64,000 nt of DNA from Planctomycetota bacterium (GCA_027625095.1 JAQBXN010000011.1:39968-103967), one strand, 5' to 3'. Shown: positions 46,770 to 57,700, counted from the stretch's first letter. The notes: generated from the sequence alone by a model not told the origin. Numbers and translations: made by a program.

Positions 46770-48062
46770 ATGGAAAGCCTAAGAAAAGCCTACCTCCGCG
46801 TTCAAAATGATCACTTTCCTGACGAAATGACAATTTCTCTCGGGGATCAGAAGCTCGTTTATCAAAAACGTGTCTGGACAATCACCGATCCTGAAACCGC
46901 TCAATCCGTCACACAGGGCCTTCGATATGGAGAAAACCCAGGACAGGAGGCTGCGCTCTTTGAATTAATGGATGGGAATCTGACCCTAGGTGATTGCAAA
47001 TTGATCGAGCCCGGGAACGGACTTGTAAGCAGCCTGTCTGAAAAGAACTTTCACCAATTCGGCAAACATCCGGGTAAAATAAACCTTACTGATATCGATG
47101 CCGCCATAAATATCTTAAAATATCTAACAAAAGAACCGGCTGCCGTTATCATCAAGCATAACAATCCATGTGGAGCGGCACTCGGAAAAACAATAAACGA
47201 GGCCTACGAAAAGGCGTATTTCGCAGACCGGCTGGCAGCAATGGGTGGGTGCGTAGCGCTAAATGGTACGGTAGACCAGGACCTGGCCGAAGAGATAAAC
47301 CGACAATATTTTGAAGTCGTCGCCGCCCCCGAGTACAGCACCGGCGCCGTCGAGATTCTGAAGAAACGAAAAAACCTGCGTATTGTTGAGATAGGGGCTC
47401 TCGCGGCGTTATCAAAATATGCTTCCATGCGCTTCCTGGATTTCAAAAGCCTTCAAGATGGCGGGATCATCCTCCAGCAGTCTCCAATCAATCGTGTGAA
47501 ATCACAGTCGGACTTAGCTATTGCTGCTACTATGAAAAAAGGATTGGAATACAAAATAGAGAGAACACCGACTGAAGAGGAATGGAAGGATATGTTGTTT
47601 GGCTGGAGCGTGGAACAGGGAGTAACATCAAATTCTGTGCTCTACATCAAAAACCAATGCACCGTAGCTGTTGGCACTGGTGAACAGGACAGAGTTGGTG
47701 TAGCCAAGATCGCTCGCGATAAAGCCTACGAAAAACTAGCTGACTCCTTATGTTTTCGTCAACATGGAATCCCACTTTTTCAATTGGAAATAGGAATCAC
47801 AGAGGGCAAATACCCACCAGCAGATTTGGTAGAAATCAACGAAACTGTTCAGTCAGAAAATGGAGGGCTATTAGGATCCGCAATGATCTCCGATGCGTTC
47901 TTCCCGTTCCGAGATGGTGTAGATGTCGGAATTAAGGAAGGTGTCTCAGCCATTTGCCAGCCCGGCGGCTCTCTGAATGATTTCGAATCTATCCAAGCAT
48001 GTAATGAGGCAAATCCTAAAGTAACCATGGTATACACCGGTCAACGCGCATTTAAACATTGA
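46770..48062 (+). CDS. AICAR formyltransferase (PurH C-terminal domain only)
   Basis: The 430-residue protein matches the AICAR transformylase half of PurH: GLRYGENPGQEAALFEL, the catalytic KHNNPCG motif, GWSVEQGVTSNSVLYIKN, SDAFFPFRDGVD and the terminal YTGQRAFKH. The ~200-residue IMP cyclohydrolase (MGS-like) domain normally fused at the N-terminus is missing; only ~50 unrelated residues precede. It catalyses the 10-formyl-THF-dependent formylation of AICAR; cyclisation must be done by a product encoded elsewhere. The next gene starts 9 nt downstream. Confidence 0.9.
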   Translation: MESLRKAYLRVQNDHFPDEMTISLGDQKLVYQKRVWTITDPETAQSVTQGLRYGENPGQEAALFELMDGNLTLGDCKLIEPGNGLVSSLSEKNFHQFGKHPGKINLTDIDAAINILKYLTKEPAAVIIKHNNPCGAALGKTINEAYEKAYFADRLAAMGGCVALNGTVDQDLAEEINRQYFEVVAAPEYSTGAVEILKKRKNLRIVEIGALAALSKYASMRFLDFKSLQDGGIILQQSPINRVKSQSDLAIAATMKKGLEYKIERTPTEEEWKDMLFGWSVEQGVTSNSVLYIKNQCTVAVGTGEQDRVGVAKIARDKAYEKLADSLCFRQHGIPLFQLEIGITEGKYPPADLVEINETVQSENGGLLGSAMISDAFFPFRDGVDVGIKEGVSAICQPGGSLNDFESIQACNEANPKVTMVYTGQRAFKH

Positions 48063-48071
48063 TAGAGTAAT

Positions 48072-48863
48072 ATGTCCGACCATCTGCACCTCCGATATAA
48101 TGCTAAGTCATTCTTATGGGGTCTCCGACACCTCCCATCTGAGGGCCGTATATTGAAGATGAGCTTCCAAGAGTTTTGTGTTGCAGGCTACAAAATGGAA
48201 TCCTTCCTATCATGCCCAATTTGGTATGTCAGAAACATTGGAATAAAGTTGATTGGAGCACATTCCCTGGTGGAATATGAGGAATTTTTGAAGTTGAAAT
48301 GTCAGGACAGAAAAGAGGTTCCTATCATCAGACGTAACGCCCTTCGGAACATTCAAACCGCCGGCTTCCAACTCAATTCGGATTTTCTATTTGGTTGTCT
48401 TAATGATCCATATTGGGAAGTTCGGAGTGAAGCCCTGCGGGCCTTAGCCCATAATTCCACACCAGCAGACGAGACTACAGCCAAGCTAGTCAACAAGCTT
48501 TTCAATGTAGAAAGGTCGTCTCTTCGAGAAACTAATCTTGAAGTCTTGATGCACTACGTTGCCTCCTTGGGGATATTTGGCACTTCACCGCGCGCCCAAG
48601 AGGCTCTGTCCTTGCTGGCTAAACATGGCAATTGGTTAATTCGTGCACAGACAGCGATCGCCCTCAACCATTTGTGCCGCCGGTTTCCGGATACGGCTCA
48701 ACAAATAACTGGCGTTCTTGAAACCATAGATCCTCAATCCGACGGCATACATCCTGTATTCCTATTAAAAAAAACGCTCGCGCACACGGCGGCCTCAATT
48801 GAATCTTCTTCTAGCCTGGCCCCATTATCCTTTATTGATCTCTCGCAAGGATGGCAGCCTTGA
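48072..48863 (+). CDS. HEAT-repeat protein of unknown function
   Basis: The 263-residue soluble protein is built of helical repeats of HEAT type (VRNIGIKLIGAHSLVEYEEF, IIRRNALRNIQTAG, YWEVRSEALRALAHN, WLIRAQTAIALNHLCRRF). No catalytic motif, signal peptide or membrane segment is visible. It sits between the AICAR transformylase and mraY with short gaps (9 and 18 nt), so it is probably co-expressed with them, perhaps as a scaffold. Confidence 0.75.
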   Translation: MSDHLHLRYNAKSFLWGLRHLPSEGRILKMSFQEFCVAGYKMESFLSCPIWYVRNIGIKLIGAHSLVEYEEFLKLKCQDRKEVPIIRRNALRNIQTAGFQLNSDFLFGCLNDPYWEVRSEALRALAHNSTPADETTAKLVNKLFNVERSSLRETNLEVLMHYVASLGIFGTSPRAQEALSLLAKHGNWLIRAQTAIALNHLCRRFPDTAQQITGVLETIDPQSDGIHPVFLLKKTLAHTAASIESSSSLAPLSFIDLSQGWQP

Positions 48864-48881
48864 TTAATAGGTATCAACCAA

Positions 48882-49943
48882 TTGCTTTTCCTTATTCGCA
48901 ACCACTCACTAAGCCTCTGGTTTGATACTTCGGAAGGTGTCATCTTCCGTTTAAGTGCGACCTTAGTTTTGTCGGGACTTATAGCCGTTTTCCTTTTACC
49001 CATCTTTATCAGACTTCTAAAGGCAAGAGGTCTGATTGAACCAGACAAAGACTTTCAGGGATTAAGTCCATCCAGCAAGAGGGGCACTCCAATCATGGGA
49101 GGCGTTGTGGTCATGCTTGCATCTTTCGCCCCGCCAATTCTGCTTGCTAAACTCGATACGGCTGCCGTTCAAGTGATTTTGTTCAGTGCAATGTTTTTTG
49201 GATGTATTGGGCTGCTGGATGATGTATTGAAGGCTAAGAATTCCCGCAGAGGAGTAGGCCTCTCAGCTGTCCAGAAATACTCCCTCCAATTCGTGGGAGC
49301 TCTGATCGTCTTATTCGTTGTCGGACGCATGTATTCTCATGACAACAGCGTAAAGGTTCCATATGTAATCCCATTCTTAATGACGCCATTTTACCTGGGT
49401 ACCACTGCCTGGTTTACAATTGGAACCCTCCTTATTATTTTCTTTACAAACTCAACCAATATAACTGATGGAATGGACGGATTACTTTCCTTTCCAGCAG
49501 CAATCCTGTCCTTAACTCTTGCCATTATCTCTCTAATCCACAACCGCCAACCTTCAAATCCCGAAGTCAGCATTGTCTTAACCGCTTTTGCTGGCGCCTT
49601 CCTTGGATTTCTCTGGCATAACTCATATCCGGCTTCCGTATTTCTCGGAGATACTGGGTCATTAATGATAGGAGCTAGCCTGTCCTCGGCGGCCATAGTC
49701 CTCCGTTTGGAACTCATCCTTCTAATTGGTGGTTTCCTCTTCGTTGTTCAAGGCTTATCCAGTGTGATCCAGTCTTACCTGGGCGTTGCTCTTTTGGGTA
49801 GACGAATCTTTTTTAGAGCCCCGTTGCACCACACATGGCACTTCTCAGGCCTAAGCGAACCGAAGATTGTCATCCGGATGTGGCTATTCAGCTTGCTATG
49901 CGCAATCCTGGCCACCTGTTCCCTACTCGTACACTTAGACTAG
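48882..49943 (+). CDS. mraY: Phospho-N-acetylmuramoyl-pentapeptide transferase MraY
   Basis: TTG start at 48882. The 353-residue polytopic protein has the MraY signatures: TPIMGG (69-74), the DD pair at 113-114 (GLLDDVLKAK), NSTNITDGMDGL (190-201, D196) and FLGDTGSLMIGA. The HHTWHFSGLSEPKIVIRMW C-terminal motif is present. It makes lipid I from UDP-MurNAc-pentapeptide and undecaprenyl phosphate, which supports a peptidoglycan-synthesising planctomycete. It is not in a dcw cluster here; the neighbours are a HEAT protein and a nuclease-like protein. Confidence 0.95.
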   Translation: MLFLIRNHSLSLWFDTSEGVIFRLSATLVLSGLIAVFLLPIFIRLLKARGLIEPDKDFQGLSPSSKRGTPIMGGVVVMLASFAPPILLAKLDTAAVQVILFSAMFFGCIGLLDDVLKAKNSRRGVGLSAVQKYSLQFVGALIVLFVVGRMYSHDNSVKVPYVIPFLMTPFYLGTTAWFTIGTLLIIFFTNSTNITDGMDGLLSFPAAILSLTLAIISLIHNRQPSNPEVSIVLTAFAGAFLGFLWHNSYPASVFLGDTGSLMIGASLSSAAIVLRLELILLIGGFLFVVQGLSSVIQSYLGVALLGRRIFFRAPLHHTWHFSGLSEPKIVIRMWLFSLLCAILATCSLLVHLD

Positions 49944-49946
49944 ACC

Positions 49947-51059
49947 TTGCATATCCTTTTCTCCCTGCTCATCTCTACAGGATCGCCGGAAGATCCCATG
50001 GAACAAGTCCATGTTGAGGTTATAGGACCACTGACCATTCGAAGCCCGGATGGAAGGACATACCAGTATGCTGGATTGAGCTTACCATCCTGGCTCCTTC
50101 TAGATTTCAAAAGGTTGGAAATGTTAACCGAACTACACCGTAATTTGATCGGCAATCGGACTGTACGCATAAAACCAATCAATATTCGCAACCAGAATAA
50201 GAACTATACGCATCCGCCAGCAATAGTGTTCCTGGATACTCAGATTCTAAATTTGGCACTCGTAAATCACGGAATCGCCTGTGTCAGAAAAGACGGCTAC
50301 TATGCACTGAAGAGTTTTTCCAAAAGCTTGGTGGATGCACAAACTGAAGCCGCTGAATCAAGCCGCGGAATATGGAGTGGGCAATACGGTCAATTTCCCT
50401 ACGTAAAATCAAGAAAATCAGAATTTCTTCATAATCCGTACTGCAAGATTAGATATAAGATATCCCAACAAAACTATACAGAGATCGATCCCGCTATTGA
50501 CTTAAATCAATCTCAGCTAATTCCATGTAACATATGCATGCCGGTAAGGGTGAATCCAAGACCCACGCCCGATGTTTATAGTGTCGCCAAATTCTTCGTT
50601 CTTTGTTTGCTGGTTATCTCCGCCGTTTTGATCTGGACCTACTTTCAATCCAAACAGCGGCCCACACAAACAATTACATATAAACTAAGAAGACAGCGTA
50701 ATGCCTCGCCGTATTTGATGGAGGTCGCGCAATATCTAACTTTACTCAATGAGAGATTTACAAAATATTTTGCTTTACGTGGAATCACGTTCGCTGGAGA
50801 CCTGTTCGCAACATCGTTTCCTCCACTCGAAAGAGACACCATAAATATACTTCATGCGGTTCTCGTTAGTCTTTCCGCTCGCGATTATAGCGGGGCCAGG
50901 ATATCTCTGACGATTCAAAATATAGAGACAGAAGCCATTATCAGCGTTTTGCTATCTAACCTTCCTCAACCACCCCCTAGTTTCGACAATCTACAAAAAC
51001 GATGCCTTTCGCTCAATCTCTCCCCAGCTATAGGCCTGTCCTTTGTTTCAAATAACTAA
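49947..51059 (+). CDS. SNase-like / zinc-knuckle / membrane protein downstream of mraY
   Basis: The start is TTG 49947, three bases after the mraY stop; ATG 49998 is an alternative. Residues ~18-150 resemble a staphylococcal-nuclease-type barrel (NLALVNHGIACVRKDGYY, AQTEAAESSRGIWS), but the usual DAPE-type catalytic acidic motif is not seen, so activity is doubtful. Residues ~158-203 have an Ada-like Cys pattern (HNPYCKI ... LIPCNICMP). One transmembrane helix lies at ~222-240 (FFVLCLLVISAVLIWTYF). The last ~120 residues vaguely resemble a degenerate histidine-kinase ATPase fold. Function unknown. Confidence 0.6.
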   Translation: MHILFSLLISTGSPEDPMEQVHVEVIGPLTIRSPDGRTYQYAGLSLPSWLLLDFKRLEMLTELHRNLIGNRTVRIKPINIRNQNKNYTHPPAIVFLDTQILNLALVNHGIACVRKDGYYALKSFSKSLVDAQTEAAESSRGIWSGQYGQFPYVKSRKSEFLHNPYCKIRYKISQQNYTEIDPAIDLNQSQLIPCNICMPVRVNPRPTPDVYSVAKFFVLCLLVISAVLIWTYFQSKQRPTQTITYKLRRQRNASPYLMEVAQYLTLLNERFTKYFALRGITFAGDLFATSFPPLERDTINILHAVLVSLSARDYSGARISLTIQNIETEAIISVLLSNLPQPPPSFDNLQKRCLSLNLSPAIGLSFVSNN

Positions 51060-51071
51060 TCCCGCCAGAGT

Positions 51072-51416
51072 TTAGTTGAGAGCAGACTCCAAGTCAGTGA
51101 ATATCTCGAAGATCGTATTCAGTCGAGTCATTTCGAAAAGCTGTCTCACGGGCTCCTGCAAATTAACTAACCTCAATTTGCCACCATGCTTTGAAACAGA
51201 TGTCCGGATCGCCGCAAGCTTACCCAGCATTGCACTGGGCAGATAGTTCACTTTGCACAAGTCTAACACCAAAGTAATTGGTTTTTCCTCCTCAATTACA
51301 CACATCAACGCCTGGCCAGTGTTTCTAATATCATTCACATTCGTTATTCGAGGCCCATAAAATCTTGCAACGATGGTCTCATCCCGTTTTTCAATTGAAA
51401 ACAATTTACTATCCAT
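51072..51416 (-). CDS. STAS-domain anti-sigma-factor antagonist-like protein
   Basis: The 114-residue STAS domain of SpoIIAA/RsbV type has LVLDLCKVNYLPSAMLGKL; S61 is at the usual phospho-acceptor place. GGKLRLVNLQEPVRQLFEMTRLNTIFEIF completes the fold. It would act in partner-switching regulation, but no cognate serine kinase or PP2C phosphatase is in the window. It begins 4 nt after the NPCBM gene stop, so it is the last gene of a four-gene operon of otherwise exported proteins. Confidence 0.88.
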   Translation of the reverse strand: MDSKLFSIEKRDETIVARFYGPRITNVNDIRNTGQALMCVIEEEKPITLVLDLCKVNYLPSAMLGKLAAIRTSVSKHGGKLRLVNLQEPVRQLFEMTRLNTIFEIFTDLESALN

Positions 51417-51420
51417 CGTT

Positions 51421-52572
51421 TTATCTTATTAACCTCGCATCTGCCCACACTGCTCGGTCTCCAATGTGAAACTCCTTGCCATAATCTACCTCCAGAACAA
51501 TCTTCTCAACTCCGCTTACTCCTAGATCAACATTCTCTGCTATGGAAGACCCCGTCAAGTCTCGGCTTTCATACAGCAGGGCTTCGTCCCCGAAAACTCT
51601 GAAAATCGTGTTCCCTTTCCCCTTTGCCTCGTCATCAATCCCGACCACTGCCTTGAAACGACTATATTCCCCGTTCAAGCTATAAGTCAGGAGCGTCCTG
51701 GAGTGAACACCAAGACCCTTTTCAAACCTTTTTCCCCGCAAACGAATAGTCGCACCCCCTATACTCTTGTCGTTCCTATAATGGCTGATCGTGCTGAAGA
51801 AAGGGATTTCTTCTACCTTAATTGGTTCAAGATCTGAAAGATATATGACTCCTCCGTTGTTAACCCTTAATTCCAGAAGCTGGTTTTGCATAAAAGTAAA
51901 TTTCTCATATTCCGCCTGAAGTGTGACACTTTCTTCATCGATACCAAGTATTTTGCCGCTAATCGTATCCCCACTTGTCGTTTGGGTGGAGACAAGAATC
52001 CCGTCCTTCATATCGGGCCCTCGTGGTGCAAATGCAAAAGAGAACCATCGAAGGGAGTTCCTGGGCAACTCTAAGACTCCCAGCTGTGACTTAACGATAA
52101 CAGACGTTGCAGTAATCGACAAAAGGGTCACACCTAAAGTATCGCCATTCGACAAAAATAGCCGATCCTCTTCTTCTGAAATCTCTTTTCTTTCTGGCCT
52201 GACAAATTTGAAGGGATGGAAAAAGCCTCCTCCTAAGATATGCGTACTTGAGATTTCAACTGTTCCATAGACTAAACTTTTGACAAATACATCTTTGCCG
52301 TCAAATTTTAGGATCGTTCCCCTCAGGGTATCGCCAGATTTCAGAAGAATGACGTCTGCCTTGGTCGCTATTTGGGGTTTCCCAGAATTCCATTTGACTC
52401 TCACTATGTCACCTAGCGCGATATCGACTTCCGTTTTCTTAAGTACTAAGCGGCCATCCTCCAGGCCTGCCAAATTCGCAACAACTTCTTCCCCTTTTAT
52501 CAATTCAACAGAACAATCTGCAGCCGACAAATCACAAAGGATCGCAGTCATCAAGAGAACATATCGAGTCAA
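51421..52572 (-). CDS. Exported NPCBM/NEW2-domain protein
   Basis: TTG start overlapping the protease stop by 4 nt (TTGA). A signal peptide (MTRYVLLMTAILCDLSAADC) is followed by SH3/Sm-like beta repeats (ITLKSGDTLRGTILKFDGKDVFVKS-type strands). Residues ~245-383 are an NPCBM domain (GKRFEKGLGVHSRTLLTYSL, FKAVVGIDDEAKGKGNTIFRVF, RAVWADARLI). NPCBM domains bind galactose-type glycans, so the protein may bind surface polysaccharide. Co-operonic with the S41 protease and STAS protein. Confidence 0.88.
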   Translation of the reverse strand: MTRYVLLMTAILCDLSAADCSVELIKGEEVVANLAGLEDGRLVLKKTEVDIALGDIVRVKWNSGKPQIATKADVILLKSGDTLRGTILKFDGKDVFVKSLVYGTVEISSTHILGGGFFHPFKFVRPERKEISEEEDRLFLSNGDTLGVTLLSITATSVIVKSQLGVLELPRNSLRWFSFAFAPRGPDMKDGILVSTQTTSGDTISGKILGIDEESVTLQAEYEKFTFMQNQLLELRVNNGGVIYLSDLEPIKVEEIPFFSTISHYRNDKSIGGATIRLRGKRFEKGLGVHSRTLLTYSLNGEYSRFKAVVGIDDEAKGKGNTIFRVFGDEALLYESRDLTGSSIAENVDLGVSGVEKIVLEVDYGKEFHIGDRAVWADARLIR

Positions 52573-54761
52573 TTGCCTCCTCCTTTTCCTTCTAGCCAGG
52601 AATAGTCTGGGAAGTCTTCGATTTTAATCCCTACCATCTTACAAATGGTTTCGATTCCCTTCTTAAGAACGGCATCTTCAACGACATCTACAACATACTC
52701 TTTACCCCTGCGATCTGACAAAATTTGCCTCAGGTACTGACGTAGTTTGTATCTCACATATTGCCTTGGCACCCCAGTTTGTAGACTAGAGTAGAAGGGC
52801 TCAAATAAAGGATAATTCGTAAACTCCTGATTATCGCACCAAGCAAGCCTCTTAAATAGTTCGATATCTTGATCCATATTCTTATGAACATACATAATAA
52901 AAGGTTTATATGACCACTCCTTTCCCCAATCATCTTTTTCCGTTGGCCCCGTCTGGTCCTGAATGTCGATGTCAGGCTCCAAACCGACTTCATGAATAGA
53001 CCTGCCAGAAGGCAGGTAGTACTTTGCAACCGTAAGCTTCAAGGCGCTCGCACCCTTAGTGCTGTCGAGTGGCATTACCTGCTGTACACTTCCTTTGCCA
53101 TAACTGCGCTCTCCAACGAGCTTCGCTCTTTTATGATCTTGTAGTGCGCCGGAGACAATTTCAGAAGCGCTCGCACTTTGTCCGTTAATCAGCACAACCA
53201 GTGGATACTCTCGTTTCGCATTCCTCCTCTGGCTGTCAGGGTCTTCGTCATCCCAGGCCCTTTGGACACGATACTCTCGTCGCGGTGCAATCTCTTCGTT
53301 TCGCCCCTCGCTGTAAACAATCAACTCGTTGTCATCCAAAAAAAGGCCCGCTATGCCTTGAGCAGCATTGATGAGCCCGCCGGGATTATTGCGAAGATCT
53401 ATTATTAAAGCTGAAATTGGCTTATGCGATTCCAGCTCATCAAGTTTCAGCTTAAACTCATCGTCGGAATCGTTTCCAAACGAGCTCAACTTGACATAAG
53501 CAATTCCACCTGGGAGGCGGACTGTTTGTACCGCAGGAATTTGGATATTTTCACGGATTACCTCGAATACCAGTTCTTTGGGCGAGGAAACCCTACTGAT
53601 TCGCAGGCTGATTTTAGTTTCAGCCTTTCCTCGGATTTTATCCAAGATTTCTTTGAAATCGCCTGCTACGCTACCCCCGGCTTCGACTATACCTACAACT
53701 TCATCATAGGACCTTATGCCTGCATTGTAAGCCGGGCCGTTGTAAAAAACTCTTTCAATATAAACCGAATCGCCGTGCTGCCTTAGAACCGCCCCTATTC
53801 CTGCATAAGCCCCCGACATACCTTCCTGAAATTCTTTCCACTGTTTAACACCCAAGTACGACGAAAATCTATCCAGCCCGCCTGCGATTCCTCGTGCTCC
53901 AGACTCAACAAGATACGCTGGATTCGTATACTTCACGTCAACATAAAACTTCCCGACCTTCTGTACCAATTCATCCAGCAGCGGTTGTCCGAGCCGCCCA
54001 TAATACCGGTCGTCTTCAAGCAAGTGACGCAAAAGTTTGTGTTTTTCGAGTATTTGTTTCGCTCGAATACCTTCAATGCCAGCCTCATTCTCTATCAATT
54101 CTAAATACTTGATGACGCTATTAGGGACTAACGAATAACCGTTTAATTCGGCGAGGGCAAAAGCAACATCTAGCTTTCCTTCGGGCGAATCATTAAGGAA
54201 CGCCTCGTTTAAACTTTCCATTGCTGATATCCGATCGTCTTCCTGAACGCCGTATCTCCATAATGCTCTGGCTAGGGCGGCCTTAAGCTTAGAGTTCTTA
54301 GTTAAGGCAATGTTCGAACGCAAATATGACAATATTTCAATCTGAAACGATTTCCGACTTTCCTGGTCAGCTCCTATCAGGCCGTAATTTGCCAACACAC
54401 GTAAGGCCTCGATTTGGTTTTCAATTTCAGATGACGACTTCAAAACTCTGAGTAAGAGTTTGTGACCCTCTAAGCTTCCCCTAAAGGATAAAACTTCTGC
54501 GCATCCGATTTGCTTTAATGGAGGAAGTCCATCAATTCTTTCAAGTTCATCAAAAAATTCAGAATTCCCATCTCTCTTCAACCCTCTTAGAACCTGATGC
54601 ATCTTTGAACCATCAGCCTCTCTTATTTCGTCAAAAATCCTTGCCGCGGATTGCCTGATTTCTTCAGATACCACTTCAATTGTGGTGATCAGAGCCAAAA
54701 ACAAAACGCTAATATGGGCTGATTTGGATAACATAAAACGACTCTTTACGCCTCTAATCAT
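52569..54761 (-). CDS. S41-family C-terminal processing peptidase with PDZ domain
   Basis: The 730-residue protein starts at ATG 54761, overlapping the PQQ gene stop by 8 nt; M10 could also serve. A signal-type hydrophobic stretch (ISVLFLALITTIEVVS) is followed by ~250 residues of HEAT-like helices, unusual for the family. A PDZ domain follows at ~315-410 (GAYAGIGAVLRQHGDSVYIERVF). In the S41 core the catalytic serine is S531 (QSASASEIVSG) and the lysine K556 (GERSYGKGSVQQ), 25 apart as in Prc/CtpA. It acts in the periplasm on protein C-termini. Confidence 0.93.
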   Translation of the reverse strand: MIRGVKSRFMLSKSAHISVLFLALITTIEVVSEEIRQSAARIFDEIREADGSKMHQVLRGLKRDGNSEFFDELERIDGLPPLKQIGCAEVLSFRGSLEGHKLLLRVLKSSSEIENQIEALRVLANYGLIGADQESRKSFQIEILSYLRSNIALTKNSKLKAALARALWRYGVQEDDRISAMESLNEAFLNDSPEGKLDVAFALAELNGYSLVPNSVIKYLELIENEAGIEGIRAKQILEKHKLLRHLLEDDRYYGRLGQPLLDELVQKVGKFYVDVKYTNPAYLVESGARGIAGGLDRFSSYLGVKQWKEFQEGMSGAYAGIGAVLRQHGDSVYIERVFYNGPAYNAGIRSYDEVVGIVEAGGSVAGDFKEILDKIRGKAETKISLRISRVSSPKELVFEVIRENIQIPAVQTVRLPGGIAYVKLSSFGNDSDDEFKLKLDELESHKPISALIIDLRNNPGGLINAAQGIAGLFLDDNELIVYSEGRNEEIAPRREYRVQRAWDDEDPDSQRRNAKREYPLVVLINGQSASASEIVSGALQDHKRAKLVGERSYGKGSVQQVMPLDSTKGASALKLTVAKYYLPSGRSIHEVGLEPDIDIQDQTGPTEKDDWGKEWSYKPFIMYVHKNMDQDIELFKRLAWCDNQEFTNYPLFEPFYSSLQTGVPRQYVRYKLRQYLRQILSDRRGKEYVVDVVEDAVLKKGIETICKMVGIKIEDFPDYSWLEGKGGGN

Positions 54762-57700
54762 CCAGAACTACTTCAACAAACAGTTCGGGTGTATAGCCAC
54801 GACTAAATAAAGAACGGCGCCGATCTAAAGATATGCCCGGAGAGAGAACCAGACCTTTGCTGGCCCCTTGACCTGAATCGTCGTCAGTAATATAGACGTT
54901 AAACCCAAAGCGCGAACCGGGGGAAGGCACCACTCGATCTAAAGATTTCCACGGGATAGCCGACTCGTACACCGTTCCTGAGCCATCCATTCTCCGGCGT
55001 ACCGCATATTGCCCTTCCGGCTCGGCTTGATCCCCGTCTTCCTCTTCAGCTTTGTCGGGCTTCTTAGCCATAAGCGCTTGGGTAAAAACGTAGTCTTTGC
55101 CATTGTAACCAAACCCCCCGTCCAATTCCGGGTCGATTGCAATCATTAAACCATCGCCCTTCCACATTGCGCTATCAGACGAGAAACTATGGGCTATGTC
55201 ATCTGTTACATCAACTGAAATATAAAGATGTTTGGAATCCCATCCCATATAAAGGTCTCCTGATAGGTCGTTTTCACCCCTCCATTGAATATTCTCCTCG
55301 CCTCCCCTTTCAACTAAACTAATATTTCTTAAAGATTTCATCGGAAATCTTGCATTAACAGGCCAGAAGTCTTTCATTTCACCGTCAACTTCCATAGGTT
55401 TCGGCAATTTACTTATATAAATCTCACGCTTCTCTGAAAAAGCATTTCTGTACTGTAATGAGCGGTTCATATTCAACAATGCTTTGTTTATTTCAAAACT
55501 CCCGTGCATCCGAGCTTTATCAAATGCTTGATAAACACTTCTACTGTAGTCCCCCCCTTGACTGTTATTGCCGTATAACGAACGCTGCTCACTTAGTTCA
55601 TTAAGATGATTAACATAGTCTAGCCCTCTCCCTTCAAATCCGTCTATCAACAGTTCGAATATTTCACGCTCTGTGCACACCAGCAGACCACGATCACTCT
55701 CTCGGACCTCCAGGTGAGACCGCCCCTTAAATGGGATATTTCCATATTCAAATCCGGTTTTCATGTTAAACAAAAACAACTGAGGGGTTGATTGTGTATA
55801 GGCGTAAAGTAGTTCCCCCCGCTCCAATAGCGTGTAACTGGCGCCGGCGTTCACAAGACTTCGAACCCATTCTTGCTTCCCAGACTTAATATCAATGCAG
55901 GTAAGCACAGACCCAATTTCTTTGTTGCCGACCACAAATACCTTCTCACCACCAGTATAAAATCCTTGACACCTTGAATTTAAATTCTCATAAGACCAAG
56001 ATTTCTTACCAGACTTACCGTCATAAACATCTATGATGCCCGTTTTTGCCCAAGTCGGGGGAAGAATCATTACTTGGCTTTCAGGAAGGAACTTCAGCGC
56101 CCCGATTCGGTCTTCAGTGCTAATCCGCCAGGTCTCCTGCCCAGTCTTCAAGGAATGACAGGTTACATTCCCTCTAGAATTGTCGCTGGCACCCAAGACG
56201 CCTTGAATATGGCTATAGGTCACAATTGAATCATTAAATATTAAGGCACCCCCGAAGACTGTTCTTTCACTGCTTGTATTATGCGACCGAAGCTCCATGC
56301 TTCCATCAGAAAAATTGAGTGCATAAAAATTTAGCGATTCTTTGTTCAAAAAAATCGCTTTCTCTTCCTTAACACCAATCAGGTGCATAGACTTACTATT
56401 AAATTCAAAATTCCATAAGACCTTGCCTGCTGAATTTGACAAACAAAATACATTACCCCCTTTTGTAACAACCACTGTATTTGCTAAAGAGACGGACATT
56501 CCATCAAATTCATCCCTTTGGATTTCATTGCCCCCTTCCTGCTTGCTGTTTCCTTGGAAAAACCAAGTCTTGCCCCCAACCGGTAGACTATATGCGGTAA
56601 CTCCAAACCTCTCCATTACGATCATCTTGTCGCCACTGAAGGCAATGTCACCCCTAGCCGTTATACCTGAATCTAGGCTGATAGCGCACCTTTCTTGCCC
56701 TGTATACTTATCAAATAGCAAAATCTCTGCATAGCGTAAATAGTCCATAAATGCAACACTTCCTATTCTGGATAGCACCGTCCTGACACCCAAGGCAATA
56801 AGTTGTTCACCAATGTTCAGAATCTCCACTTTTGCTGTGCTAAGCGCATGCTTTTGATACCAACCCTTAAATACATCTGGTTGATTCACTACTAGTTTTA
56901 AAAAGCTTGCTTTTCGTTCAATTCGAGTAAGTTCATCATCCCCATGCCTCAACATAACATCGTCCCGGGTAATGTACCACGAAAATCTTTCTTCAAATTT
57001 CTGTTTCTCTATATCATTATTCCATTGTTTCTTTTCATACCAGTTGATTGCAACAGAGAATATTTCCTCATTACCACAACCCCCACTCGATAGAACGGCA
57101 AACACCTGTTCTGGGATAACTGCTTCTATCATTTCTGCCTTCAGATGATTCAAATACTTACAACGGAAAGGGTCCTTAAGAGCGGTTAATATATCCCTTA
57201 TTTCTTGTGAAACGCGGTCCTTACCCACTATGGATGATTCCACATAGTGCTGCGAAAATCCGTGATAGCTTGCACTCAGAAGTTCTTTCACAAGATCATC
57301 GCCAGCCGCCATCACCACATCGTTAATCTCAAATACCTCTGGTATATTAATTTCAATTTGAAGACTTACTGCCCGATCTCTGTTGACCTGAAGTGCAAGA
57401 CTATTAGAGACACTCAGTTGATCGCTTACATCATATTCGTCTAATTGTTCCACAGGAAGAAACCGATAATTAGATTTGGAGGAATCCGGATCTATGTGGC
57501 CCACATTAAGATGCCCACTTTTCTTAGAAAGCTCGGAAGTGTGATTCCTACGCCCCAATAATTCCCCATCATTCAGACAGTAGTCTCCCCCTTCTTTTTT
57601 ATAAAAGATGTTTTGCCTTAACTTTGCTTCCCAAGCCTTGGTTCGATTTCGATTCTCCCTTATCCATTTAGTCTTTCCAGTAAGCAAATTTAGACAAGAT

